A stretch of DNA of 64,000 nucleotides from a virus (IMGVR_UViG_3300032323_001720:1-64000), one strand, 5' to 3'; positions 43,038 through 53,308 are shown, numbered from the stretch's first letter. A program made the numbers and translations. The notes: generated by a model not told the origin, from the letters alone.

Positions 43038-43040
43038 ATA
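43032..43040 (+). promoter_or_regulatory. Late promoter motif GAATAAATA
   Basis: It lies 24 bp before the ATG of the 1530-residue LamG fibre, a suitable spacing for a T4-type late promoter. Confidence 0.5.
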
Positions 43041-43064
43041 CTTTATTTAAGAGACACTTAAAAC

Positions 43065-46000
43065 ATGCCACTAACTAGAATACAACCGCAAGGATTAGAT
43101 AGCACTGGAAATTATACATTCAATGGGATTGTAGCAAACACTGCTATTATTGCTGGCAATGATATCTCTTCTGGTGGCGGACCTAAAATAACCAATATAC
43201 AAATAACCGATAGTTCATACAATGTATTGGACGATACAGCTGTAAGTACATCCGGCGGTTACATTAAAATTACGGGTACAGGTTTTGCAGCTGGTTGTCA
43301 AGTATTAATCAATAATATTCCAGTAACATCAGTAACCTTTGTAAGTGCAACAGAAGTTAGAGCACAAGTTCCTGCAACCACTGCTGGAACATATGTTGTA
43401 TATTTGGTAAACAGTGATGGTGGCGTAGCAATACGAGTTAATGGCATTACATTTAGTGGTACACCAAATTGGGTAACATCAAGCTCGTTGCCCGACAGTG
43501 TAACAACAGTATCAATTCAATTGAGTGCAACAAGTGATAGTGCAATTGTATATTCCTTGGCTGCAGGCAGCACTTTACCTACTGGTTTAACACTTTCTAG
43601 CAGTGGTTTATTAAGTGGTACAGCAACATCAACATCTGGCGTTGTTACTTATAACTTTACTGTGAATGCCACAGACGTAGAGTTGCAGGATAGTCCAAGA
43701 ACATTTAGTATAACGATATCTTTTAATGATCCAAGTTTTCCTTATGTGTCAACTTTGTTAAGTGCAGATGTTGAAACTTTGCCATATGACAGCGATTCTA
43801 GCAACAACAGTTTTGTTTTAACACCAAATGGTGACGTTAAACCAAACAACTTTAATCCATACACACCAGGTTATTACAGTAACTATTTTGATGGTACCGG
43901 TGATAATTTGACATTTCCAAACTCAGCACAATTTGCTTTTGGTACGGATTCTTTTACGATTGAATTTTGGATCAATGCACCTTCAAACAACGATAAATTT
44001 ATTTTAGGTGGCCGAGGTGCAGTTGGTACTATGCACATCACAACTGGTGGATTTTCTTCTACTGTTGGTGTTTTGCGTTACGTTGGAAGTTCAACAATTG
44101 TTTCTAGTAGTGTCATTACTGATGATAGATGGCACCATTGTGCTATTGTTAGAAACGGGTCAACTAATATCACTTTATATGTGGATGGTGTAAGTGTAGG
44201 CACCGGCACCGATTCTACTAATTACACAACTACCAGTGGAACATGGATTATTGGTAAGAATGATACCAGCGATGCTAATTATATTACTGGATATATTAGT
44301 AATTTCAGAATTATAAAAGGCACGGCACTTTACACCTCAAACTTTACACCATCTACCTCACCATTAACTGCTGTTGCAAATACCAGTTTGTTAACATGCC
44401 AATCAAATAGATTGATAGACACATCGAATAATAATTTAACAATAACTAGAACTGGTGATGTGAAAGTTTTAGGTTTTGATCCATTTGTTTTAGATAGTAA
44501 TTTCACTAGTCGTGGCAGCACACTCTTTGATGGTACGGGTGATTATTTGACCATGCCATACAATGTATCAACTGTACAATGGTGGGACACAGATTACACA
44601 ATTGAAATGTGGATGTATAATACTGTTAATGCACAAAGCACTTTAAATAGCCTACCATTACAAATAGGTTATGGTTATCCCACAAGTCAAGATACCTATT
44701 GGAGTTTTGGAACAAACTCATCCGGAAATTTATATTTCAATTATTTTAATGGTGCATCAATAACGAATGCAGTAAGCACATCAACTGTTCCATTAAATCA
44801 ATGGACACATGCTGCAATGGTTTACAACAACTCAAACAGCACCTTGACTGGTTATATTAATGGTGTGCAAGCGTTTTCTGTTTCAAAATCTGGAACACCA
44901 CAAGCTCCTTCAGGATTAACATTGAATGTGGGTACAGTGCAAAATATTGGTTACAACGGATACATATCAAATTTAAGAATTGTTAGGGGTACGACTGTAT
45001 ATACTTCGGCATTCACACCACCGACAGCACCATTGACTGCGATTGCGAACACCCGTTTACTAACATGTCAAACAAATAGACCGGATAATAACAGTACCTT
45101 TTTAGACGAAAGTAGTTTTAATTCTTTTATCACAAGAAACGGGAATACTACACAAGGTTCTTTCAGTCCATATGGACCATTGTGGAGTAATTATTTTGAT
45201 GGCACAGATGACTTTTTATCATATTCATCAAACACTACTTTAAATTTTGGCACATCGGATTTTACAGTAGAATCTTGGATAAATTTGGCCAATGTTACTC
45301 CATCTGACGTAATCATAAGTGGCACTGCATCCAATTCTTTCGGTTTTAGATTTGGAACTGCTTTCAACGGATCATCTGGATTAAGCATTTACAGAGCAGG
45401 ACAAGCAGATTTAGAAAATTGTTCTTTTTCATTTGTTGTTAACACATGGTATCATGTTGCTGTCACACGACAATCTGGTGTAATTAGATTTTTTATTAAT
45501 GGTCAACAACAAACTACATCAGGTTCTGGCGGCGCATCTTATTCCTTTCCAACAGAAACAAACGTTCGTATAGGCACAGGTGACGGAGGATTAGAAGATT
45601 TTGCAGGTTATATTTCCAATCTTAGAGTAGTGAAAGGTACAGCTCTTTATACAGCATCATTCACAACACCAACATCACCATTAACTGCTGTCGCAAATAC
45701 AAGTTTGTTAACATGTAATGAAAATAGATTTGTTGATGATTCACCAAACAGATTTGCATTAACACGTAATGGTGATACGAGAATAGAAAGATTTAGTCCA
45801 TTCAATCCACAAACTTTACCAACTTTTTACAGTGGTTATTTTGATGGCACTGGAGATTATTTAACTGCAGCAAACAACACAATTTCAAATTTTGGCACCA
45901 GTGATTTTACTATCGAATGTTGGTTTTATCGAACAACCACAAATACAACACTTTTAAGTAACTCGGGCCCAGGAACAGATGTTAATTATTTTGTTCTTAA

Positions 46001-47657
46001 TTCTAGCACTACCGAGTCAGTTTTTCAAATTAGAGATAGTGGCAGTCAGGCATATGCATATGGTCCCGCAACCACAAGTAATACTTGGAATCATATAGCA
46101 GTTACCAGAAGTTCTGGAAGTGTAAGAGTGTTTGTCAATGGTGTTTCGGGAACGCCAGTGACCATTACAAAAACAATTACATCTCGTTCTACTTTTGTTA
46201 GTGGATTTTTATACTCAACATTTGAAGGTTATTTTGGAGGGTATATCTCCAATCTACGCATAGTAAAAAATCAAGCATTGTATACTTCTAATTTTACACC
46301 GAGCACAAGTCCATTAACAACAATAAGCCAGGGAGCAACGGCAGCTAACGTTAGTTTACTAACTTGTCAAAGTGAAACTTTTATTGATAATTCAACCAAC
46401 AACTTTGCTATCACGATTAATGGAGATGCAAGACCAACTACAGTCACACCATTTACACCAACAGCCACAACCGGTGTTTCTTATACACCAAGCATATATG
46501 GTGGCAGTATGTACTTCGATGGCACAGGTGATTATCTGAATACACAATCCAGTGCTGCATTTACTCTTGGTACTGGTGATTTAACTTTGGAATGTTGGAT
46601 TTATCAGACTGCTACCTCCGCTTCTACTTATCGGGTTATTTTTGGAGACAATGTGTATGGTAACTCTGGCGGTTATACACTTTACAGTTATAACAATGCA
46701 CTAAATTTATGGAAAGGTGGTTCTGGCGGAGTAGAATTAATTGCTCCAGCAGGTACAATTCCTCTAAATTCTTGGACTCATGTTGCTTGGACAAGATCAG
46801 GATCATCAAACAGGTTGTTTATCAATGGAACTCAAGTTGGTGCCACAACGTCAGATAGCACCAACTATACTGCAACTGTATCGTATATTGGAGCTAGCCA
46901 AGTAGGTACTTTACCTTTTATAGGTTACATCTCAAATTTACGTATAGTAAAAGGCACATCAGTCTACACATCAAACTTTGTACCTCCTGTTACACCATTA
47001 AGAGCAATTCAAAATACAGTATTATTGCTAAATGGCACCTCAGCAGCTATCTATGATAGTGCCATGTTGTTTAATTATGAGAGTGTTGGCAATGCATCTC
47101 TAGCCTCAAACATCAAAAAATACGGCAACAGTAGTTTATTTTTTGATGGATCAGGAGATTATTTGGTGTCACCAAGTAATTTAAATTTATTATTTGGTAC
47201 GGGAGATTTCACAATTGAATTATGGGCATATCCTATTACTGGTTCAAATAATGGACTGTTTCAAATATCCGGAACAGCTGGAGGATTTGTAACCACCGGT
47301 TTGAATATTGCAATTGTTTTGGCTTCGAATAATAATGTTCAAGTTAATATAAACAATTCAAACTATATTACATCGACTAACAATGTTTTCCCACACAATT
47401 CTTGGACACATTTGGCATTGGTTCGTTCCAGTGGAGTATGTAGATTGTACATTAATGGAGTCTTGAATACAACCATTGGTAGTTCTGGAGCTATATCAGA
47501 TACCAGTAATTATACGGGAACAAATATGGTAATTGGTGGTTATCATTCATCTCCATATGTTTGGAATGGTTATATTGATGATTTACGCATCACTAGAGGA
47601 GTTGCACGTTATACCGCAAACTTCACTCCAACCACCACGCCGTTCCTAACCAAATAA
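43065..47657 (+). CDS. Giant LamG-repeat fibre/adhesin (1530 aa)
   Basis: Residues about 36-125 form an IPT/TIG-like domain (GGYIKITGTGFAAGCQVLIN, then AQVPATTAGTYVVYLVNSDGG). Residues about 130-220 are an Ig/cadherin-like putative domain (YSLAAGSTLPTGLTLSSSGL). Then come six concanavalin/LamG-like units, each with YFDGTGDYLT, a FT(I/V)E.W strand, a W.H.A..R segment and GYISNLRIVKGTALYTSNF. They start near 43880, 44515, 45190, 45835, 46510 and 47140. LamG-type domains commonly bind carbohydrates, so a polysaccharide receptor or host-surface role is inferred. The gene is the last of the fibre module, and a late promoter precedes the next gene. Confidence 0.85.
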   Translation: MPLTRIQPQGLDSTGNYTFNGIVANTAIIAGNDISSGGGPKITNIQITDSSYNVLDDTAVSTSGGYIKITGTGFAAGCQVLINNIPVTSVTFVSATEVRAQVPATTAGTYVVYLVNSDGGVAIRVNGITFSGTPNWVTSSSLPDSVTTVSIQLSATSDSAIVYSLAAGSTLPTGLTLSSSGLLSGTATSTSGVVTYNFTVNATDVELQDSPRTFSITISFNDPSFPYVSTLLSADVETLPYDSDSSNNSFVLTPNGDVKPNNFNPYTPGYYSNYFDGTGDNLTFPNSAQFAFGTDSFTIEFWINAPSNNDKFILGGRGAVGTMHITTGGFSSTVGVLRYVGSSTIVSSSVITDDRWHHCAIVRNGSTNITLYVDGVSVGTGTDSTNYTTTSGTWIIGKNDTSDANYITGYISNFRIIKGTALYTSNFTPSTSPLTAVANTSLLTCQSNRLIDTSNNNLTITRTGDVKVLGFDPFVLDSNFTSRGSTLFDGTGDYLTMPYNVSTVQWWDTDYTIEMWMYNTVNAQSTLNSLPLQIGYGYPTSQDTYWSFGTNSSGNLYFNYFNGASITNAVSTSTVPLNQWTHAAMVYNNSNSTLTGYINGVQAFSVSKSGTPQAPSGLTLNVGTVQNIGYNGYISNLRIVRGTTVYTSAFTPPTAPLTAIANTRLLTCQTNRPDNNSTFLDESSFNSFITRNGNTTQGSFSPYGPLWSNYFDGTDDFLSYSSNTTLNFGTSDFTVESWINLANVTPSDVIISGTASNSFGFRFGTAFNGSSGLSIYRAGQADLENCSFSFVVNTWYHVAVTRQSGVIRFFINGQQQTTSGSGGASYSFPTETNVRIGTGDGGLEDFAGYISNLRVVKGTALYTASFTTPTSPLTAVANTSLLTCNENRFVDDSPNRFALTRNGDTRIERFSPFNPQTLPTFYSGYFDGTGDYLTAANNTISNFGTSDFTIECWFYRTTTNTTLLSNSGPGTDVNYFVLNSSTTESVFQIRDSGSQAYAYGPATTSNTWNHIAVTRSSGSVRVFVNGVSGTPVTITKTITSRSTFVSGFLYSTFEGYFGGYISNLRIVKNQALYTSNFTPSTSPLTTISQGATAANVSLLTCQSETFIDNSTNNFAITINGDARPTTVTPFTPTATTGVSYTPSIYGGSMYFDGTGDYLNTQSSAAFTLGTGDLTLECWIYQTATSASTYRVIFGDNVYGNSGGYTLYSYNNALNLWKGGSGGVELIAPAGTIPLNSWTHVAWTRSGSSNRLFINGTQVGATTSDSTNYTATVSYIGASQVGTLPFIGYISNLRIVKGTSVYTSNFVPPVTPLRAIQNTVLLLNGTSAAIYDSAMLFNYESVGNASLASNIKKYGNSSLFFDGSGDYLVSPSNLNLLFGTGDFTIELWAYPITGSNNGLFQISGTAGGFVTTGLNIAIVLASNNNVQVNINNSNYITSTNNVFPHNSWTHLALVRSSGVCRLYINGVLNTTIGSSGAISDTSNYTGTNMVIGGYHSSPYVWNGYIDDLRITRGVARYTANFTPTTTPFLTK
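43880..47640 (+). repeat. Six diverged LamG-domain coding repeats (~640-670 bp each)
   Basis: Each unit repeats the FDGTGDYLT...FT.E.W...W.H.A..R...GYISNLRIV.G..LYT..F.P order. The copies have diverged in sequence but keep length, so they are old duplications rather than recent tandem copies. Confidence 0.75.
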
Positions 47658-47660
47658 ATA
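47652..47660 (+). promoter_or_regulatory. Late promoter motif AAATAAATA
   Basis: It overlaps the stop codon of the LamG fibre and lies 19 bp before the ATG of gp13. It opens the neck and head module. Confidence 0.5.
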
Positions 47661-47679
47661 GTCCATAAAGGACAAAAAA

Positions 47680-48453
47680 ATGGCCACAATAACAACAAGA
47701 GCAGATTTCAAAGATTATTGTCTAAGACGTTTGGGTTTTCCTGTCATCGAAATCAATATTGATGATGATCAGGTAGAAGATCGTATAGATGACGCATTGC
47801 AGTATTGGCAAGACTATCATTTCGATGGTCTGCAAAAGTTATATTTCATCAAACGAATTGATCAAACCGATATTGATAATCATTATTTGGATCTTAGCCA
47901 AGCCAGAGACACCGCAAACAACGTTTCGGAAATTACTGGTGTAACCAGAATATTTCCAATGTATGATTCTCAAGCATCGATTAACATGTTCGACTTGAGA
48001 TATCAGTTACGACTAAACGAATTGTATGATTTCACTTCTGCATCATACATCAATTACACAATGACGATGCAACATCTACGTATGTTGGAACAGTTGTTCG
48101 TTGGTGAAGTTCCTATCCGTTACCAAAGACATATGCAGAAACTGTTTATTGATTGGGCTTGGGGATCCTCGCAAGCACCGGTTGGTACAGTAGTTGTTGT
48201 CGAATGTTATGGTTTAATTGATCCTGGTGCATATGGTAGAGTCTGGAATGATCGTTGGTTGAAAGAATATGCAACTGCACTCATCAAGAGAAGCTGGGGT
48301 AATAACCTGAAGAAGTTTGCCGGTGTTCAATTACCAGGTGGTGTAACTCTAAACGGAGATAAAATATACACCGAAGCTGTCGATGAAATAAAGATGTTAG
48401 AAGCCGACATGGAAAAGAACTACGGTGGCATTTTGGAATTCTACTTGAACTAA
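47680..48453 (+). CDS. gp13: Neck protein gp13
   Basis: The 257-residue product has the conserved gp13 features: RADFKDYCLRRLGFPVIEIN, then DDQVEDRIDDALQYWQDYHF near residues 24-43 and the WAWGSSQAPVGTVVVVECYG region. Further along, NDRWLKEYATALIKRSWGNN precedes KKFAGVQLPGGV. Known role: gp13 and gp14 form the neck collar that completes the head and joins it to the tail. It is followed after 1 bp by gp14. Confidence 0.9.
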   Translation: MATITTRADFKDYCLRRLGFPVIEINIDDDQVEDRIDDALQYWQDYHFDGLQKLYFIKRIDQTDIDNHYLDLSQARDTANNVSEITGVTRIFPMYDSQASINMFDLRYQLRLNELYDFTSASYINYTMTMQHLRMLEQLFVGEVPIRYQRHMQKLFIDWAWGSSQAPVGTVVVVECYGLIDPGAYGRVWNDRWLKEYATALIKRSWGNNLKKFAGVQLPGGVTLNGDKIYTEAVDEIKMLEADMEKNYGGILEFYLN

Positions 48454-48454
48454 T

Positions 48455-49339
48455 ATGGCAACCTCAGTATATTTCAATAATTACAACTCGATTGCGGAAC
48501 AGAGGGTTGTTGAGGACTTAATAGTCGAATCCATTAAAATTATGGGTTTCGATGCATATTACTGCCCAATCTTCAATGAAGAAGATAGAGATATACTGTA
48601 CGGTGAAGATCCAATCAAAAAATTCAAGTCTGCTTTCCCTGTTGAATTCTATCTTTCGAATGCTTTGGAATACATGGGCGACAAAGAATTCTTTACCAAG
48701 TTTGGTTTAGAAATTCGAAACAACGCAAACGTTGTTATTTCAAAGCGTTCTTTCTCTCAACGTGTTCCACAGAATATATTTACAAGACCACGTGAGGGCG
48801 ATTTGATTTATGTGCCGTTCTTAAATGGTACTGGTGAATTGTTTGAGATTAAATTTGTGAATCAAACAAAAGATTTCTTCACATTGGGTCGCAAGATTCC
48901 ATTCTTCTATGAATTGGAACTTGAGAAGTTCAAGTATTCACAAGAAGTTATCGATACAGGTATTGCTGATATCGATGATGTTGTCACACAATCTAGTTAC
49001 ACAATCGATCTTACAGTTCGTAACGGAAATGCAAGAAACTATACACTAAAAGAAATTGTGTATCAATCTAGTGACCAAACACTGGCAAATGCATCGTCTA
49101 GTGCAACTGTACAAAATTGGGATGCATCATCAAATACCATAAGTGTCACAAACATTTATGGTGAGTTTACAGACAACGTTACAATTATCGGCGAAACAAG
49201 CAATGCTCGATATATGTTAACGACTTACAATCCTTTGAAAGATAGTACGCCAAACGAAAACTATGACAATATGTACATAGAAAATCAGGCAAATAACATT
49301 ATTAATACTGCGGAAATTAATCCGTTTGGAAGTATTTAA
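48455..49339 (+). CDS. gp14: Neck protein gp14
   Basis: The 294-residue product fits gp14: VVEDLIVESIKIMGFDAYYC (about 17-36), FNEEDRDILYGEDPIKKF, then YMGDKEFFTKFGLEIRNNAN, RPREGDLIYVPFLNGTGELF and DFFTLGRKIPFFYELELEKF. Together with gp13 it makes the neck ring. The stop overlaps the ATG of gp15 by one base (TAATG). Confidence 0.9.
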   Translation: MATSVYFNNYNSIAEQRVVEDLIVESIKIMGFDAYYCPIFNEEDRDILYGEDPIKKFKSAFPVEFYLSNALEYMGDKEFFTKFGLEIRNNANVVISKRSFSQRVPQNIFTRPREGDLIYVPFLNGTGELFEIKFVNQTKDFFTLGRKIPFFYELELEKFKYSQEVIDTGIADIDDVVTQSSYTIDLTVRNGNARNYTLKEIVYQSSDQTLANASSSATVQNWDASSNTISVTNIYGEFTDNVTIIGETSNARYMLTTYNPLKDSTPNENYDNMYIENQANNIINTAEINPFGSI

Positions 49340-50364
49340 TGGCAGCAATTCAATACAATCGAATCATAAGAAAAATTGTTGTTGGGTTTGGTGACCTATT
49401 CAACAATATTACGTTGGTACGTTACGATTCGAATCAAGTTGAAAAAGAAAGATTCTTGATACCTATTGCATACGCTTCCAAGGAACGTTATGTAATGCGT
49501 TTAGAGGATGATCCAAATCTGGACAAAAAGGTACAGATCGCTTTACCTCGCCTATCGTTTGAAATGACTGGTCTTTCCTACGATAGTTCCAGAAAGCAAA
49601 ACACAAACGTCAAGAATTTCTTTTCTGGTGCATCTGGTGTATTATCACAATACAATCCTGTACCATACAATTTCGATTTCAATCTATATTTGTATGTTCG
49701 TAATATTGAAGATGCAACACAAGTTATTGAACACATTGTACCATATTTTACACCAGATTATACGGTAAAAATAAACATGATACCTGAAATGGGAATCGTG
49801 AAGGAAGTACCTATAATTTTAAATTCGACGGATCACGAAATAGTTTATGAAGGTGATAGAGATCAATCGACCAGAATGATCATTTGGACTTTAAGATTTA
49901 CTGTCAAAGGGTTTATATTTGGTAAACAAACAGCGACAAATCTCATTAGACATTCTATTACTTCTGTATACAATTTAAATTCTGAAAATGATGTTGTATC
50001 ATTCACAATGAATCCAAGTACAGGAAGAGGATCTTATGGAGTAGGAGATACTGTTTATCAAGGTTATTCTTTGAGTACAGCCACAGCAACGGCAAAAGTT
50101 GTGCAGTGGGTGCCTTCTCTAAATATCTTAAGACTGACAGATATAAATGGAGATTTTAATTCAACATCACCAATTGTTTCTGCACAAACGAACGCAAGTT
50201 ATACGTATACATCGTATTCACCAATCGAAGGCAAGTATGCACAAATTAATACTGCTGCTGCAACATTCGATTTGAATACATATACCATGGACAGCACTGC
50301 TGGTGACATTACGATGGACCTGGATTCAGGCAATTATCCATCATCAATAAGGGAATACAACTAA
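49339..50364 (+). CDS. gp15: Tail sheath stabilizer and completion protein gp15
   Basis: The 341-residue product begins AAIQYNRIIRKIVVGFGDLF and has RFLIPIAYASKERYVMRLE, PRLSFEMTGLSYDSSRK, PVPYNFDFNLYLYVRNIEDA and QIIEHIVPYFTPDY-like segments, which match gp15 of marine T4-like phages (T4 gp15 is 272 aa). Known role: a hexameric terminator at the top of the sheath that contacts gp3 and the neck. The C-terminal ~110 residues (GVGDTVYQGYSLSTATATAK) are an extension also seen in marine relatives. Confidence 0.88.
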   Translation: MAAIQYNRIIRKIVVGFGDLFNNITLVRYDSNQVEKERFLIPIAYASKERYVMRLEDDPNLDKKVQIALPRLSFEMTGLSYDSSRKQNTNVKNFFSGASGVLSQYNPVPYNFDFNLYLYVRNIEDATQVIEHIVPYFTPDYTVKINMIPEMGIVKEVPIILNSTDHEIVYEGDRDQSTRMIIWTLRFTVKGFIFGKQTATNLIRHSITSVYNLNSENDVVSFTMNPSTGRGSYGVGDTVYQGYSLSTATATAKVVQWVPSLNILRLTDINGDFNSTSPIVSAQTNASYTYTSYSPIEGKYAQINTAAATFDLNTYTMDSTAGDITMDLDSGNYPSSIREYN

Positions 50365-50365
50365 A

Positions 50366-51202
50366 ATGGCTCAAGAAGTAATAGGCACAGGAACATTACC
50401 AAATGATGGTAAGGGCGACACTTTAAGGGTAGCTGCACAAAAAATAAACAATAACTTTTTTGAATTGTTTAATGTCGGTGCCGTAACAGACAATACAGCC
50501 AGACAAAGAGCTAACGCAGCTTTCGATACAGCAAACACAAAAATTACAAAAACGGGTGATGTTGTTACTGGTTCATTGATCTTTAGAACGGATGCAAATA
50601 ACGCATATCCAAATACAAGAATAGGTAACATTCAAGAAGCAAACAGTATTGATGTTTTTGCAGGAAATGTAAATGACTTTGCTCAATTAAACTGGTCAAA
50701 CACAAATTTTGCAATCGTTGATAGTACTGGTGTTGTCTGTCAAACAGCAAACACAGCAGTACAATTAAAAGATGAATTGCAAGAGGTTATTATTGTTGTA
50801 GACACAAATAGTTGGGCATTTGGTAGTAACGGAAGAGTAATTCTTTTTGATAGTTCAATAGGATCACGATCAACTTTGGCTCCAGGTTTCAGAAATGTAG
50901 TAAAAGTATCTTCGAATACTTTCAACGCATCAAACACAAGTGATGTTATCTTCTGTGATCCAAACGCAGCCGGAGGAGTTGTAACAGTTAACTTATCTGC
51001 CAACACAGATCCAGGTAAAAGCATAACGATTAAAAACATTAACACCGGATCATATAATGTTAAAGTTTCTGGTACAGAAAGAGCTTATCCTTACATAGAA
51101 CATCCCACAGATCATAATTTTGTAACAACGTTCACAATACCTTTTACGGGTGAAGTTTATACTTGGGTTTTTGAAAGCGGAGTATACCGATACATTGGTT
51201 GA
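50366..51202 (+). CDS. Fibre-like/neck-associated structural protein (278 aa)
   Basis: The N-terminus (GTLPNDGKGDTLRVAAQKIN, NNFFELF) is the widespread phage tail-fibre N-terminal motif. ARQRANAAFDTANTK carries one ANAAF-type unit like those in the large fibres. The C-terminal part (about 120-278) is a beta domain ending YTWVFESGVYRYIG. Its location between gp15 and gp16 is shared with marine T4-like phages, where a structural protein of unknown role lies. A whisker or collar fibre is possible. The stop is followed after 1 bp by the terminase small subunit. Confidence 0.7.
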   Translation: MAQEVIGTGTLPNDGKGDTLRVAAQKINNNFFELFNVGAVTDNTARQRANAAFDTANTKITKTGDVVTGSLIFRTDANNAYPNTRIGNIQEANSIDVFAGNVNDFAQLNWSNTNFAIVDSTGVVCQTANTAVQLKDELQEVIIVVDTNSWAFGSNGRVILFDSSIGSRSTLAPGFRNVVKVSSNTFNASNTSDVIFCDPNAAGGVVTVNLSANTDPGKSITIKNINTGSYNVKVSGTERAYPYIEHPTDHNFVTTFTIPFTGEVYTWVFESGVYRYIG

Positions 51203-51203
51203 A

Positions 51204-51623
51204 ATGAACACATTTGATAAAAATATGGAAAAAATATTTGATGTTACTCCCGTTGAAGTGACAGAAGATAAACCGTTGGTGCCAATGAAAAGTAAGTCTG
51301 ATGAATTGGACTTGAAACAAGACCTTACGGATGCCTACGAACAATCCAAAAGTAATCTTCAAGATATCATCGAACAAGGCAAAGATGCCATGGATGAAAT
51401 TCTTCAGATTGCAAAAGCGGGTCAACATCCAAGAGCATTTGAAGTTTATGGCACTCTACTAAAGAATATGGTAGAAGCCAATGACCGTCTTCTAAAGATG
51501 CAAAAAGAAATGCGTGAGATGGACGGCAAGAAAAAAGATAATGGTGATACAAAAATTGACAAGGCTATTTTTGTTGGTTCGACTGCGGAACTATCAAAAA
51601 TTTTAAAGAATAATGGACAATAA
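51204..51623 (+). CDS. gp16: Terminase small subunit gp16
   Basis: ATG at 51204 (MNTFDKNMEKIFDV) is chosen over an in-frame upstream ATG at 51150 that would overlap the preceding gene by 53 bp. The 139-residue product has LTDAYEQSKSNLQDIIEQGK, DEILQIAKAGQHPRAFEVYG, LLKNMVEANDRLLKMQKEMR and the end FVGSTAELSKILK, all typical of gp16. Known role: it recognises phage DNA and regulates the packaging motor. It overlaps the large subunit by 11 bp. Confidence 0.9.
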   Translation: MNTFDKNMEKIFDVTPVEVTEDKPLVPMKSKSDELDLKQDLTDAYEQSKSNLQDIIEQGKDAMDEILQIAKAGQHPRAFEVYGTLLKNMVEANDRLLKMQKEMREMDGKKKDNGDTKIDKAIFVGSTAELSKILKNNGQ

Positions 51624-53289
51624 AGATTCTTACCGCGACAATCCGTTATTAAAGAGAGCTGGTGTACAACTTGAATATACTCAGGAACAAGTCGATGAGT
51701 ATATAAAATGTGCAAAAGATCCAATTTATTTCGCAAAAAATTATGTAAAAATTGTTAACGTTGATGAGGGCATCATCAACTTCAGAATGTGGCCTTTCCA
51801 AGAAGAGATGTTGAATCTGTTTAAGGACAATCGTTTCGTAATCACAAAATGTCCTCGCCAGGTTGGTAAAACCACAACAACAGTTGCATATCTACTACAT
51901 GCAACACTGTTTCAAGATTCACAAAACGTTGCCGTTCTGGCCAACAAAGGTTCTTTGGCTAGAGATATTCTTGCAAAGTATCAACTTGCATATGAAAACT
52001 TACCAATGTGGTTACAACAAGGTGTGATCACATGGAACAAAGGTAACGTAGAACTGGAAAACGGTTCAAAGATTATCGCTGCGTCTACATCATCCAGTGC
52101 TATCCGAGGTGGTGCATTCAACATCGTATTCTTGGACGAATTTGCGTTCGTTCCACAAAACATTGCGACAGAATTCTTCAACTCTGTTTATCCCGTTATC
52201 TCATCTGGTAAAAAGACAAAGATCATTATTGTTTCCACACCAAATGGTATGAATCTATTCTACAAACTATGGATGGATTCGATCAACAAGAAGAATGATT
52301 ATGTTCCGTTTGAGATTCACTGGTCGAACGTACCGGGAAGAGATGAGAAATGGAAAGAAGAAACAATTCGTAATACTTCATTACGTCAGTTCCAACAGGA
52401 GTTTGAAACTGAATTCTTGGGTTCTTCAAATACACTGATCTCCGGTTACAAACTACAACAATTGGTTTACATAGATCCAATTGCTGACCATGACATGTTG
52501 AAAATCTATGAACATCCGATCAAAGAAATCAACGGGCATCCAAAAGACAATCTTTATGCAATCGTTGTCGATGTGTCAGAAGGTAAAAACTTGGACAGTT
52601 CTGCGTTCTCTGTGATTGATATATCTCAGACACCTTACAAACAGGTTGCAACGTACAAGAGTTCATCGATTTCGCCGATATTGTTCCCGACAGTCATCTA
52701 TAACGCAGCAAAATACTATAACGATGCATACGTTTTGGTGGAAATCAATAACAACCCACAGGTTGCAGACTCACTACATGCAGATTTTGAGTATGAAAAC
52801 CTATGGAAAGTATTCACAGGTAATAAGAAACCACAACAACTATCTGCCGGTTTTGCAAGAGGTGTGCAGATGGGCATTAAAATGTCACCTCAGGTCAAAG
52901 CAATTGGTTGTTCCAACCTAAAAACTTTGATCGAAGGCGACAAACTATTAATTAATGACTTTGATACCTATTCCGAACTAACAACTTTTGTTCAACAGAA
53001 CAATTCATTTAAAGCGGAAGAAGGTGCAAACGATGACTTGGTTATGGGTTTAGTTATTTTTGGATGGTTAACAACACAAAAATACTTTAAAGAAATCGTC
53101 AACCACGATGTAAGAAAACAAATTCAGTTGGAAAGCATGAACCAGGTAGATGAAGAAACTTTACCTGCACCAATTATCGAAAATGGTTTAGATAACGAAT
53201 TTGAAATAATGGGTGGTGATATATGGGAAGTTGCAAATGGAGGAGAAACTTATGCAAACTTCATAAGAAAGACACTGAACGGTTTATAA
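51613..53289 (+). CDS. gp17: Terminase large subunit gp17
   Basis: The ATPase domain has Walker A PRQVGKTT (residues 81-88) and Walker B IVFLDEFAFV (171-180; Asp175, Glu176), with the coupling motif IVSTPNGMNLFY. The nuclease domain has YAIVVDVSEGKNLDSSAF (Asp320), VLVEINNNPQVADSLH and GANDDLVMGLVIF, supplying acidic metal ligands of an RNase H fold. At 558 residues it is close to T4 gp17 (610 aa). Known role: motor and nuclease for headful DNA packaging. It overlaps gp16 by 11 bp. A late motif follows in the 73-bp gap before gp18. Confidence 0.95.
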   Translation: MDNKDSYRDNPLLKRAGVQLEYTQEQVDEYIKCAKDPIYFAKNYVKIVNVDEGIINFRMWPFQEEMLNLFKDNRFVITKCPRQVGKTTTTVAYLLHATLFQDSQNVAVLANKGSLARDILAKYQLAYENLPMWLQQGVITWNKGNVELENGSKIIAASTSSSAIRGGAFNIVFLDEFAFVPQNIATEFFNSVYPVISSGKKTKIIIVSTPNGMNLFYKLWMDSINKKNDYVPFEIHWSNVPGRDEKWKEETIRNTSLRQFQQEFETEFLGSSNTLISGYKLQQLVYIDPIADHDMLKIYEHPIKEINGHPKDNLYAIVVDVSEGKNLDSSAFSVIDISQTPYKQVATYKSSSISPILFPTVIYNAAKYYNDAYVLVEINNNPQVADSLHADFEYENLWKVFTGNKKPQQLSAGFARGVQMGIKMSPQVKAIGCSNLKTLIEGDKLLINDFDTYSELTTFVQQNNSFKAEEGANDDLVMGLVIFGWLTTQKYFKEIVNHDVRKQIQLESMNQVDEETLPAPIIENGLDNEFEIMGGDIWEVANGGETYANFIRKTLNGL

Positions 53290-53300
53290 AAACAGTGTTT

Positions 53301-53308
53301 CATAAATA
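53301..53308 (+). promoter_or_regulatory. Late promoter motif CATAAATA upstream of gp18
   Basis: CATAAATA lies 54 bp before the gp18 ATG, in the 73-bp gap after gp17. AAGGAGAA at the usual distance provides the ribosome site for gp18. Confidence 0.55.

Noticed and set aside
51150-51203. Longer start for the terminase small subunit at 51150
   Set aside because: It would overlap the preceding gene by 53 bp and adds residues not typical of gp16; ATG 51204 follows the upstream stop by 1 bp.
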